A program made the position numbers and the translations under genes. Below the pieces are notes generated by a model. It saw nothing but the letters and a program-made list of their open reading frames with translations. It had not been told where the DNA came from and made no database searches. 5,438 nucleotides of DNA from Lachnospiraceae bacterium UBA1753 (lineage in GTDB: Bacteria > Bacillota > Clostridia > Lachnospirales > Lachnospiraceae): contig DCHL01000018.1 in the NCBI GenBank assembly GCA_002317595.1, positions 14,336 to 19,773 of the forward strand, in the 5' to 3' direction. This document shows, in pieces, positions 1 to 5,365 of this stretch (its first letter is position 1; each line of letters opens with the position of its first letter).

Positions 1-12
1 ACTTATCTCTTC

Positions 13-145
13 CGTTGCATTCCACAACAAGAGTTGAAGAAATATGCAACGCAAACTCACCAGCAACAGGCCACTCGTTGCATAATAGAACCCAAAGGAA
101 TTTATATGCAACGCACATTCGCTACTAAAGAGCTATTCGTTGTAA
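13..145. repeat. Alternating inverted CGTTGCAT repeats downstream of trpF
   Basis: An 8-bp word occurs in alternating orientation: CGTTGCAT at 13-20, ATGCAACG at 44-51, CGTTGCAT at 76-83, ATGCAACG at 106-113, and a degenerate CGTTGTAA at 138-145 that lies inside the last codons of trpF. Start-to-start distances are 31, 32, 30 and 32 bp. Neighbouring copies can pair as hairpins with 8-9 bp stems (76-84 with 105-113 is 9 bp) and loops of about 20-24 nt. No run of U follows any of these stems in the transcribed direction, so they do not look like an intrinsic terminator. The array may continue past the left edge. Function is unknown; it could be a BIME-like intergenic element, an mRNA-stabilising structure, or a set of protein-binding sites. 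No gene is visible in 1-132. Confidence 0.7.
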
Positions 146-750
146 TTTCTTACAGCACTTACTACGCGCTCTATTTTCTCAGGATCTTTCTTCTTATCAG
201 TCTCAACGCTGCTGGACAGATCAACTGCATAAGGCCGAAACAGCCTTATCGCTTCCTGGACATTGGTGTCATTAATTCCTCCCGCAAGGAAGAAAGGTTT
301 CTTGGGCCGCGTCTTTGCACTGCTCCAGTCGAAGGGCTTACCTGTTCCCATCCCAGAGTCAAGAAGAAGGAAGTCGGCACTGCTATCAGCCCAGGCTGCA
401 TGCTCATCCCCGTTCTTCATCTTAACTGCCTTAATTACCGGAACTCCAGAATTGTCCTTAATATATCGGACAGTTTCTTCGGTCTCACTTCCATGAAGCT
501 GAACGATATCGATTATTCCAGCCTTCACAATCGCAAGGATTGTCTCAGAATCTTCATCTACAAACACACCCACAGCCTTGATAGATGAATCAAGGGCATC
601 CTTAAGGGTTCTTGCAACATCCATCGTAACGTAGCGATGGCTCTTAGGCCAGAAGATAAATCCAATATAATCGGGTTTCGATTGGTTGACATAATTCACA
701 TCAACAGCTCTGTACAAGCCACAAATTTTTATCTTTGTCTGTTCAGGCAT
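133..750 (-). CDS. trpF: Phosphoribosylanthranilate isomerase (TrpF)
   Basis: Catalyses the Amadori rearrangement of N-(5'-phosphoribosyl)anthranilate to CdRP (the carboxyphenylamino-deoxyribulose phosphate), the third step of the pathway, in the cytoplasm. The 205-aa length fits a single-domain TIM-barrel TrpF. Visible motifs in order: KICG at 8-11 with the expected catalytic Cys10, FIFWPKSHR at 31-39, VGVFVDE at 60-66, VQLHG at 83-87, IKAVK at 106-110, the catalytic Asp131 in LLLDSGMGTGKPFDW (128-142), the phosphate-binding LAGGIND at 155-161, and VDLSSSVET at 176-184. The last motif usually reads DVSSGVE, so the Gly position is Ser here. The ATG at 748-750 is supported by a strong ribosome binding site 5 nt upstream that overlaps the trpC stop codon, which implies translational coupling. 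It is a stand-alone gene, not fused to trpC as in enteric bacteria. Confidence 0.97.
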   Translation of the reverse strand: MPEQTKIKICGLYRAVDVNYVNQSKPDYIGFIFWPKSHRYVTMDVARTLKDALDSSIKAVGVFVDEDSETILAIVKAGIIDIVQLHGSETEETVRYIKDNSGVPVIKAVKMKNGDEHAAWADSSADFLLLDSGMGTGKPFDWSSAKTRPKKPFFLAGGINDTNVQEAIRLFRPYAVDLSSSVETDKKKDPEKIERVVSAVRNYNE

Positions 751-755
751 ATTAT

Positions 756-762
756 CTCCTTA
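756..762 (-). promoter_or_regulatory. trpF ribosome binding site overlapping the trpC stop codon
   Basis: On the minus strand the sequence reads TAAGGAG, then 5 nt, then ATG. The TAA is the stop codon of trpC and the AAGGAG is a near-ideal Shine-Dalgarno sequence. Ribosomes ending trpC therefore sit on the trpF start site, which suggests coupled translation of the two consecutive enzymes. Confidence 0.9.
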
Positions 763-1566
763 GCAGTACTTCCTCAGCTCCGCGAGCTTCTCGCCCTTAT
801 TTTCTGCGCGCATGAGGGTCTCGCCGATGAGGACTGCATTGGTGCCATTGTCACAGAGCACTCCGATGTCCTCGGCGGTCTTCATTCCGCTCTCTGACAC
901 GAAGGTGATCTCGGGCGGAACGAGCTGTCTCAGTCTCACTGAGTTGCCGATATCCACGGTGAAATCCTTGAGGTTTCGGTTGTTGACACCGATTATCTGC
1001 GCGCCAGCGCCAAGCGCCATCTCAACCTCTGCCTCGTCATGGGTCTCAACAAGTGCGGACAGCCCCAGCGAATGGGCGATTGCCTGGTATTCTGCGAGCT
1101 GTTCCTTTGACAGTATAGCACAAATCAGAAGAACTGCAGACGCTCCCATGAGCTTTGCCTGATAAATCATGTACTCATCCACCGTGAAATCCTTGCGGAT
1201 AATCGGGATGTTCACCGTAGCGGCGATTTCCTCAAGGAACCTGTCCTCGCCCTTGAACCAGAAAGGCTCCGTGAGGCAGGATATCGCTGCCGCACCTGCT
1301 GCCTCGTAGTCCCTGGCAATCTGCAGATAGGGGAAGTCTGGCGCAATCAGTCCCTTGCTGGGCGATGCCTTCTTCACCTCACAGATGAAATTCATCTTAT
1401 TTTTTCTAAGAGCCTTGTTGAAAAAATATTCAGCAGGGTTCTCGGGAATGATTCCTTCCTTCGCCTTGGCCTCCGCTTCTGATCTGATTTCTGAAAGCGG
1501 CCTGATATTTTTTTCCGCAGCAATTCTCTCTATTGTCTTGTCAGCTATCTCACTGAGTATGCTCAT
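760..1566 (-). CDS. trpC: Indole-3-glycerol-phosphate synthase (TrpC)
   Basis: Closes the indole ring: CdRP is decarboxylated and dehydrated to indole-3-glycerol phosphate. The 268-aa product has the usual length of a monofunctional cytoplasmic TIM-barrel enzyme. Motifs in order: ICEVKKASPSKG at 61-72 (Glu63 and Lys65 match catalytic positions), PIIRKDFTVDEYMIYQA at 121-137 (Lys125 is the expected general acid), LVETHDE at 172-178 (Glu174), GVNNRNLKDF at 193-202 (Asn196), VSESGMKTAEDI at 223-234 (Glu225) and AVLIGETLMRA at 244-254 for phosphate binding. The start MSILSEI is typical of the family, and AAAGGA lies at 1574-1579, 7 nt before the ATG. The stop codon overlaps the trpF ribosome binding site. 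The 66-nt gap to trpD contains an inverted repeat. Confidence 0.97.
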   Translation of the reverse strand: MSILSEIADKTIERIAAEKNIRPLSEIRSEAEAKAKEGIIPENPAEYFFNKALRKNKMNFICEVKKASPSKGLIAPDFPYLQIARDYEAAGAAAISCLTEPFWFKGEDRFLEEIAATVNIPIIRKDFTVDEYMIYQAKLMGASAVLLICAILSKEQLAEYQAIAHSLGLSALVETHDEAEVEMALGAGAQIIGVNNRNLKDFTVDIGNSVRLRQLVPPEITFVSESGMKTAEDIGVLCDNGTNAVLIGETLMRAENKGEKLAELRKYC

Positions 1567-1583
1567 TGTATCTTCCTTTACAG

Positions 1584-1602
1584 CCCTCTCTTAAGAGAAG
1601 GG
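1584..1602 (-). other. Inverted repeat in the trpD-trpC gap
   Basis: The transcript can form CCCT, a bulged U, CUCUUAAGAG, then AGGG: a self-complementary element whose centre is the perfect palindrome CTCTTAAGAG. It lies 5 nt upstream of the trpC Shine-Dalgarno element (1574-1579). There is no U-tract after it, so it is not a terminator. It may be an intercistronic mRNA hairpin that affects stability or trpC translation, or a fortuitous palindrome. Confidence 0.4.
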
Positions 1603-1632
1603 ACATCTTTATTTTCCTTCGCTGATCTTCAT

Positions 1633-2643
1633 CTAGTACTTATTTGTAGCCTCAACGAACTTAGCAAGCTGCTCCTTAGCCTTGCCTGAGTCGATGAGCT
1701 GTTCAGCCATCTTGACTCCAGCCTCGATGCTGTCAGCCTTGCCTGCGATGTAGAGAGCAGCGCCTGCGTTCATGCAGACAGCGTTTCTCTTGTGGCCCTT
1801 AACGCCATCGAGAATGTCTGTTGTAATCTGAGCGTTCTCTGCAGGAGTTCCGCCAACAAGGTCTTCCTTCTTGCAGTACTCATAACCAAACTGTGAAGGA
1901 GAAATTGTATAGGTCTTGAAGTCATCGCCACTGAACTCACATACTGCGGTATCAGCTGCAAGTGAAATCTCGTCAAGTCTGTCTCTTCCGTACACAACCA
2001 TTGCTCTCTTGATTCCAAGGTTCTTGAGAACGTGAGCGATGGGTTCAACAAGGCTCTCATCGTAAACACCAATCACGTTGAGCTTAGCGCCGGCGGGATT
2101 AGTGAGGGGTCCAAGGATGTTGAAGATTGTTCTGATTGCAAGTTCCTTTCTGATAGGTCCTACAAATCTCATTGCGGGATGATACTTCTGGGCAAACATA
2201 AATCCGATATTTGTATCCTTAAGCACCTTCGCCATATCTTCGGGCTCAAGAGTGATCTTTACACCGAGTGCCTCGAGAACGTCAGCCGCACCTGACTTAG
2301 AAGATGCCGCCCTGTTTCCGTGCTTAGCAACTGGAACGCCTGCTGCTGAAATGATGATAGAAGATGTGGTTGAGATGTTGAAGGAGTTTGACTTATCTCC
2401 GCCTGTTCCTACGATCTCAAGGACATCCATATCGTGCTGAAGAACTGCAGCCTGCTCTGCCATACCCTTTGCAGAACCTGTGATCTCATCAACGGTCTCG
2501 CCCTTCATTGCAAGAGCAGTGAGGTAAGATGCCTTCTGTACATCTGATGCCTCGCCAGTCATAATCTCACACATTACCTGATATGCCTCATCATAGGTGA
2601 GATCCTGCTTGTCAGTAACCTTAATAATTGCTTCTCTAATCAT
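1633..2643 (-). CDS. trpD: Anthranilate phosphoribosyltransferase (TrpD)
   Basis: Transfers the phosphoribosyl group of PRPP to anthranilate, giving phosphoribosylanthranilate and pyrophosphate. The 336-aa protein matches the usual size of stand-alone TrpD, with no fused TrpG amidotransferase domain. It has a helical N-terminal region (about 1-70) followed by the PRPP-binding alpha/beta domain. Clear signatures are GTGGDKSNSFNIST at 79-92, KHGNRAASSKSGAADVLEALG beginning at 107, HPAMRFVGPIRKELAIRT starting at 155, and the metal-binding DE pair of DRLDEIS at 221-227. The ATG at 2641-2643 is preceded by AGAGGA at 2651-2656, 7 nt upstream. Unlike its tightly packed neighbours it is separated from trpG by 173 nt that hold repeats and a small hairpin. 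Confidence 0.97.
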   Translation of the reverse strand: MIREAIIKVTDKQDLTYDEAYQVMCEIMTGEASDVQKASYLTALAMKGETVDEITGSAKGMAEQAAVLQHDMDVLEIVGTGGDKSNSFNISTTSSIIISAAGVPVAKHGNRAASSKSGAADVLEALGVKITLEPEDMAKVLKDTNIGFMFAQKYHPAMRFVGPIRKELAIRTIFNILGPLTNPAGAKLNVIGVYDESLVEPIAHVLKNLGIKRAMVVYGRDRLDEISLAADTAVCEFSGDDFKTYTISPSQFGYEYCKKEDLVGGTPAENAQITTDILDGVKGHKRNAVCMNAGAALYIAGKADSIEAGVKMAEQLIDSGKAKEQLAKFVEATNKY

Positions 2644-2658
2644 TTCTCTTTCCTCTCC

Positions 2659-2674
2659 ACCTGCCCCCGCAGGT
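2659..2674 (-). other. GC-rich hairpin just upstream of the trpD ribosome binding site
   Basis: The transcript can form a perfect 6-bp stem, ACCUGC with GCAGGU, closed by a GGGG tetraloop. It ends 2 nt before the AGAGGA Shine-Dalgarno element of trpD (2651-2656). It is not followed by a U-tract. It may help hold the ribosome binding site open or affect mRNA decay; that role is inferred from position only. Confidence 0.5.
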
Positions 2675-2723
2675 CTGTATATGTGGTAAAAATATGTGCT
2701 TCTATTTCTCGCAGAGCCTCACG

Positions 2724-2846
2724 CCCTGCACACGCTCAGAAGGTTTGCATTTCCAATGTTATGTTAATCTATTCCCTGCACACTCTCAGAGTTTGCGTTC
2801 TTTGTGTTATGTTAACCTACCCCCTGCACACTCTCAGAAGGTTTGC
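2724..2846. repeat. Tandem repeats of the trpG 3' end in the trpG-trpD spacer
   Basis: Three copies of an approximately 25-nt element starting CCCTGCACAC begin at 2724, 2774 and 2822, with periods of 50 and 48 bp. The third copy (2822-2846) is real trpG coding sequence, encoding the C-terminal residues ANLLRVCRG up to the stop. The first copy differs from it at one of 25 positions; the middle copy lacks 3 nt (AGG). Between copies, units 1 and 2 also share a GTTATGTTAA stretch. The arrangement looks like an old tandem duplication of the end of trpG, which decayed after falling outside the reading frame. It explains most of the 173-nt spacer. Confidence 0.85.
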
Positions 2847-3434
2847 GATAAGTTCATCGCCTCTTGGCGTGAGCACTGACTCGGGATGGAACTGAAGTCC
2901 GTAAACCTTGTTCTTCGTGTCCTCAACGCTCATGACCTCACCATCCTCTGCCCTGCCTGTGATGACAAGCTCAGGAGGAAGTGTCTCTTCAACAACTGAA
3001 AGCGAGTGGTATCTGGCAGCCTTCATTGTGTGGCCCATATTTTTTACAATATCACTCATGCTGTTGGTCTTGTCCTGGTCAAACTCCTCGCCGTAGGCAG
3101 CGTTGCCAAGTGCGACCTCGCTGGTCTTGCCATGCATCAGGCGGCTCGCATAGGAAACTGTTGCGCCGTAGGCTTCGCAGATGCTCTGATGCCCAAGGCA
3201 CACTCCAAAGATCGGAATCTTGCCCTTAAAGTACTTAACCGCCTCCACGCAGATACCTGCATCGGCAGGCTTTCCCGGACCGGGGCTTAATACGATGACC
3301 TCGGGAGCGAGTTTCTCGATTTCCTCACAGGTCATCTCGTCGTTCCTGATTACCTTGATGTCAGGCTCCGCTGCTCCGATGAGCTGATACAGGTTGTAGG
3401 AAAAACTGTCATAATTATCAACCAATAATATCAT
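2817..3434 (-). CDS. trpG: Anthranilate synthase component II, glutamine amidotransferase (TrpG)
   Basis: Class I glutamine amidotransferase that releases ammonia from glutamine and channels it to TrpE; the two form the cytoplasmic anthranilate synthase complex. The 205-aa protein shows LLVDNYDSFSYNL at 3-15, the oxyanion-hole region SPGPGKP at 50-56, the nucleophile Cys79 in GVCLGHQ (77-83), SRLMHGKTSEV at 97-107, RYHSLSV at 141-147 and QFHPES at 181-186 with His183 and Glu185. Thirty-seven residues separate HGK from RYHSL; in well-known TrpG proteins I recall about 22, so there is probably an insertion of about 15 residues. I chose the ATG at 3432-3434 because GGAGG lies 8 nt upstream; a TTG two codons earlier is too close to it. 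The gene overlaps trpE by 17 nt. Adjacency to trpE argues for TrpG, although PabA proteins look similar. Confidence 0.95.
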   Translation of the reverse strand: MILLVDNYDSFSYNLYQLIGAAEPDIKVIRNDEMTCEEIEKLAPEVIVLSPGPGKPADAGICVEAVKYFKGKIPIFGVCLGHQSICEAYGATVSYASRLMHGKTSEVALGNAAYGEEFDQDKTNSMSDIVKNMGHTMKAARYHSLSVVEETLPPELVITGRAEDGEVMSVEDTKNKVYGLQFHPESVLTPRGDELIANLLRVCRG

Positions 3435-4908
3435 TGTCAATTCCTCCTTCTGCTTCCTTAACGGCTACCATTACAGCCTTTGCCTTGTTGATACACTCCC
3501 TGTACTCGTTCTGAGGCACTGAATCTGCAACGATTCCCGCTCCGCTTCGAACGAACACCTTACCATTTTTTGCAAACGCAAGTCTGATTGCGATGCATGT
3601 ATCAAGGTTACCTGTAAGGTCGATGTATCCGATTGCTCCGCCGTAGATACCTCTCTTGTTGTCCTCGAGCTCGTTGATGATCTCGCAGGCTCTGAGCTTG
3701 GGTGCTCCAGAAAGTGTTCCTGCAGGAAGGATTGAATCCACTGCATCCACAGCATCCCTTCCCTTTGCGATATCTCCGCGTACTGTCGAGCCAATGTGCA
3801 TTACATGAGAGTAACGCTCGATGCCCATATATTTTTCAACCTTGACAGAACCAATCTCACTAATTTTTCCAATATCATTTCTACCAAGGTCAACCAGCAT
3901 GTTGTGCTCTGAGAGTTCCTTCTCGTCTGCGAGAAGCTCCTTCTCCAGCGCCAGATCCTCTTCCTCTGTCTTGCCTCTCGGCCTTGTTCCTGCGAGTGGG
4001 AAGGTGTGAAGCACACCGTTCTCCAGCTTAACAAGTGTCTCGGGCGAAGCTCCCGCAATCTCAACATCATCCGATGAAAAGTAGAACATGTAAGGCGAGG
4101 GGTTCACCATTCTCAGATTTCTGTAGGTATCAAAGAGGCTTCCCTCGATCTCTGCCATCAGTCTGTTCGAAAGCACTACCTGGAAGATATCGCCCTCGTG
4201 GATGTAATCCTTGGCCTTCTCAACCATGCTGCAGTACTGCTCCTCGTTGAAGAGTGGTGTGAAGTCTGACTTTAGCTTAAGGGGCTTGATGTCAGCCTTC
4301 TTGCCATGAAGAATGAGCCTTGCGATATCGCTTATTTCCTTTTCAGCCCTGTTGTAACCAATCTCAAGATCCTCAGCCTTGACATTCACGATAATGATGA
4401 TCTGCTGCTTTAAGTTATCAAAAGCAATGACCTTGTCAAAGAGCATCAGGTCCACATCCTTGAACTCTTCCTCGTCCTTGGCGCTCAGCACCAGTGTAGG
4501 CTCAGCATACTTTATATAGTCGTAGGAAAAATATCCCACCAGACCTCCTGTAAAGCTGGGAAGTCCTTCAATTCTTACCGACCTGTTGTCATTAAGAATC
4601 TTCCTGATATGCTCACCAGGATGCTTAACCTCCTCCGTCACTGTCATTCCGGACTTGATTGTCAGCTTGTGGTTGATACAGGTGATCTCAAGTGTAGGAT
4701 CAAATCCCAGGAAGGTATATCTGCCGTACTGCTTGGAATCCTCAACCGACTCAAGCAGGAAGCAGTGCCTGCTCACATTTTTTAACGCCCTCATGACCTC
4801 GATAGGTGTCGTCGAATCAGATGGAATCCTGCGGCATACGGGAATCATCCTGTAATCGCCCTGTGCCAGTATCGCCCTTGCTTCTTCTAATGTAGGTGAT
4901 ATTTTCAT
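3418..4908 (-). CDS. trpE: Anthranilate synthase component I (TrpE)
   Basis: Converts chorismate and ammonia (from TrpG) to anthranilate and pyruvate, the committed step of the pathway. The 496-aa product has the family's normal length. The N-terminal domain carries LLES at 51-54 and GRYTFLG at 62-68, the region that binds tryptophan for feedback inhibition in known TrpE proteins. The chorismate-binding domain has DIFQVVLSNR at 240-249, NPSPYMFYF at 269-277, GASPETLV at 286-293, PLAGTRPRG at 304-312, HNMLVDLGRND at 335-345, LPAGTLSGAPK at 394-404 and GAGIVADS at 456-463. The ATG at 4906-4908 was chosen because AAAGGAG lies 6 nt upstream and MKISPT is a typical start; an upstream in-frame GTG lies against the terminator U-tract. 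It is the first gene after the T-box leader, and its end overlaps trpG. Confidence 0.97.
   Translation of the reverse strand: MKISPTLEEARAILAQGDYRMIPVCRRIPSDSTTPIEVMRALKNVSRHCFLLESVEDSKQYGRYTFLGFDPTLEITCINHKLTIKSGMTVTEEVKHPGEHIRKILNDNRSVRIEGLPSFTGGLVGYFSYDYIKYAEPTLVLSAKDEEEFKDVDLMLFDKVIAFDNLKQQIIIIVNVKAEDLEIGYNRAEKEISDIARLILHGKKADIKPLKLKSDFTPLFNEEQYCSMVEKAKDYIHEGDIFQVVLSNRLMAEIEGSLFDTYRNLRMVNPSPYMFYFSSDDVEIAGASPETLVKLENGVLHTFPLAGTRPRGKTEEEDLALEKELLADEKELSEHNMLVDLGRNDIGKISEIGSVKVEKYMGIERYSHVMHIGSTVRGDIAKGRDAVDAVDSILPAGTLSGAPKLRACEIINELEDNKRGIYGGAIGYIDLTGNLDTCIAIRLAFAKNGKVFVRSGAGIVADSVPQNEYRECINKAKAVMVAVKEAEGGIDNDIIG
3443..3447 (-). promoter_or_regulatory. trpG ribosome binding site inside the trpE 3' end
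   Basis: GGAGG lies within the last codons of trpE, 8 nt before the trpG ATG. This site decides between ATG at 3432-3434 and the in-frame TTG at 3438-3440, only 2 nt from it. The overlap of 17 nt suggests coupled, balanced synthesis of the two anthranilate synthase subunits. Confidence 0.85.
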
Positions 4909-4914
4909 GCCATT

Positions 4915-4921
4915 CTCCTTT
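4915..4921 (-). promoter_or_regulatory. trpE ribosome binding site
   Basis: AAAGGAG is located 6 nt upstream of the trpE ATG and just downstream of the third GC-rich repeat of the leader (4925-4944). It fixes the trpE start and excludes the longer in-frame reading that begins with GTG at 5004. Confidence 0.9.
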
Positions 4922-4924
4922 CCA

Positions 4925-4997
4925 TGTACATCACGCCGGAGCCTTTCAGTTGTACCCCTAGCCGGGGCCCTTGAGCTTGTACGCCTCGCCGGAGCCC
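4925..4997 (-). repeat. Three GC-rich direct repeats between the T-box terminator and trpE
   Basis: In transcript order the 20-nt cores lie at 4978-4997, 4951-4970 and 4925-4944, spaced 27 and 26 nt. They read GGGCTCCGGCGAGGCGTACA, GGGCCCCGGCTAGGGGTACA and AGGCTCCGGCGTGATGTACA. Against the first core, the second matches at 17 of 20 positions and the third at 16 of 20. The array fills nearly all of the space between the terminator and the trpE ribosome binding site. Each copy contains GCYCCGGC, which can pair (with G-U pairs in copies 1 and 3) with GCCGGGGC in the 3' arm of the terminator; the middle copy matches it over 10 nt (GCCCCGGCTA). Function is not known. Confidence 0.8.
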
Positions 4998-5004
4998 TGC
5001 CCAC

Positions 5005-5048
5005 AAAAAAACGCCCCGGCTAACAGTATCTACTGTCAGCCAGGGACG
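5005..5048 (-). terminator. Intrinsic terminator of the trp T-box leader
   Basis: On the transcript, CGUCCC, one bulged U and GGCUGACAG pair with CUGUUAGCC and GGGGCG, giving a 15-bp GC-rich stem with a 6-nt UAGAUA loop, followed at once by seven U residues (5005-5011). The 5' end of the stem (5041-5048) is also the 3' half of the T-box antiterminator, so the two structures exclude each other. When tRNA-Trp is charged, transcription is expected to stop here, before trpE. Confidence 0.95.
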
Positions 5049-5076
5049 ATTGAAATTCTATCGCGGTGCCACCCTG
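5041..5076 (-). promoter_or_regulatory. T-box antiterminator
   Basis: Helix A1 pairs CAGGG (5072-5076) with CCCUG (5041-5045). The 7-nt bulge UGGCACC (5065-5071) carries the UGGC that would bind the acceptor end of uncharged tRNA. Helix A2 pairs GCGA (5061-5064) with UCGU (5046-5049), closed by an 11-nt loop. This is the canonical T-box antiterminator layout. Positions 5041-5048 are shared with the terminator stem. Confidence 0.92.
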
Positions 5077-5315
5077 CTTCATCTATTAAGATGCTCTCTG
5101 TAAGTGCTATCACACTCAAGGCTACTGACGCGAGCCTGACGATGAAGAATACTAGGCGGGATACAGTTATCAACTATCTCTGCCGTTCACTTCACACCTC
5201 AATGGACCATATCACTACCGGTGTAACGCCCCTTTCCACCATCGGGGCTCTCTGTGGATGCCTTGGTTATGCCTCTTCCATATCATAGGTTTTGGGTAGT
5301 ATTAAGTTATTAAAG

Positions 5316-5344
5316 AGTATAAACAAATCTTCAAGAAAATGCAA
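5316..5344 (-). promoter_or_regulatory. Promoter of the trp operon (sigma-A type)
   Basis: On the minus strand a -35 TTGCAT (5339-5344) and a -10 TATACT (5316-5321) are separated by exactly 17 nt. Each differs from its consensus (TTGACA, TATAAT) at few positions. The start of transcription is expected near 5308-5311, giving a leader of about 400 nt before the trpE ATG and placing all T-box elements downstream of it. An imperfect palindrome, AAGAAGTTTCTT at 5343-5354, touches the -35 box; I cannot tell whether it is an operator. Confidence 0.8.
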
Positions 5345-5365
5345 GAAGTTTCTTTTGCCTGGCCC

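Larger units (their letters stand above)
5005..5310 (-). promoter_or_regulatory. T-box riboswitch leader, tRNA-Trp responsive
   Basis: A leader of about 300 nt that measures the charging of a tRNA and controls readthrough into the trp genes. Stem I includes the conserved AGAGAG motif at 5248-5253 followed by an apical hairpin, GCCCC with GGGGC. A candidate specifier codon UGG lies at 5207-5209, beside a helix in which AUGGA (5277-5281) pairs with UCCAU (5202-5206). A smaller hairpin occupies about 5116-5139. The hallmark T-box element AGGGTGGCACCGCGA is at 5061-5075, followed by the terminator. UGG is the Trp codon, and the UGGC in the T-box bulge would pair with GCCA, matching the G73 discriminator of bacterial tRNA-Trp. 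Both agree with the genes downstream. I found no Trp-rich leader peptide, so classical ribosome attenuation is unlikely. The exact stem I fold was drawn by eye. Confidence 0.93.

Noticed and set aside
76..113. An intrinsic terminator at the end of the operon
   Set aside because: The stem is only 9 bp with a 20-nt loop, and no U-tract follows in the transcribed direction. The operon probably continues past the left edge to trpB and trpA.
13..145. A CRISPR array
   Set aside because: The repeated word is only 8 bp, alternates in orientation and is not a direct repeat of 23-37 nt; no cas genes are present.
34..588. Long open frames on the plus strand, such as this 184-residue one
   Set aside because: They lie antisense to well-recognised trp genes, lack ribosome binding sites and show no recognisable protein features, so they are shadows.
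3435..3440. TTG start for TrpG giving two extra residues
   Set aside because: The TTG is only 2 nt from the GGAGG element, whereas the ATG at 3432-3434 is 8 nt away, and MILLVDNYDSF is the usual start.
4909..5004. A 32-residue N-terminal extension of TrpE starting at GTG (5002-5004), with a 9-residue repeat RAPARRTSS / RAPARGTTE
   Set aside because: The GTG lies directly after the terminator U-tract with no Shine-Dalgarno sequence, the extension has no counterpart in known TrpE proteins, and the ATG at 4906-4908 has an excellent ribosome binding site. The peptide repeat is only the translation of the 27-nt DNA repeat.
4909..5310. A Trp-rich leader peptide and classical ribosome-mediated attenuation
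   Set aside because: No short reading frame with a ribosome binding site and consecutive Trp codons was seen, and the T-box elements explain the control.
5343..5354. Palindrome AAGAAGTTTCTT as a repressor operator at the -35 box
   Set aside because: Short AT-rich palindromes are common by chance, and no regulator or second copy is visible in the window to support it.
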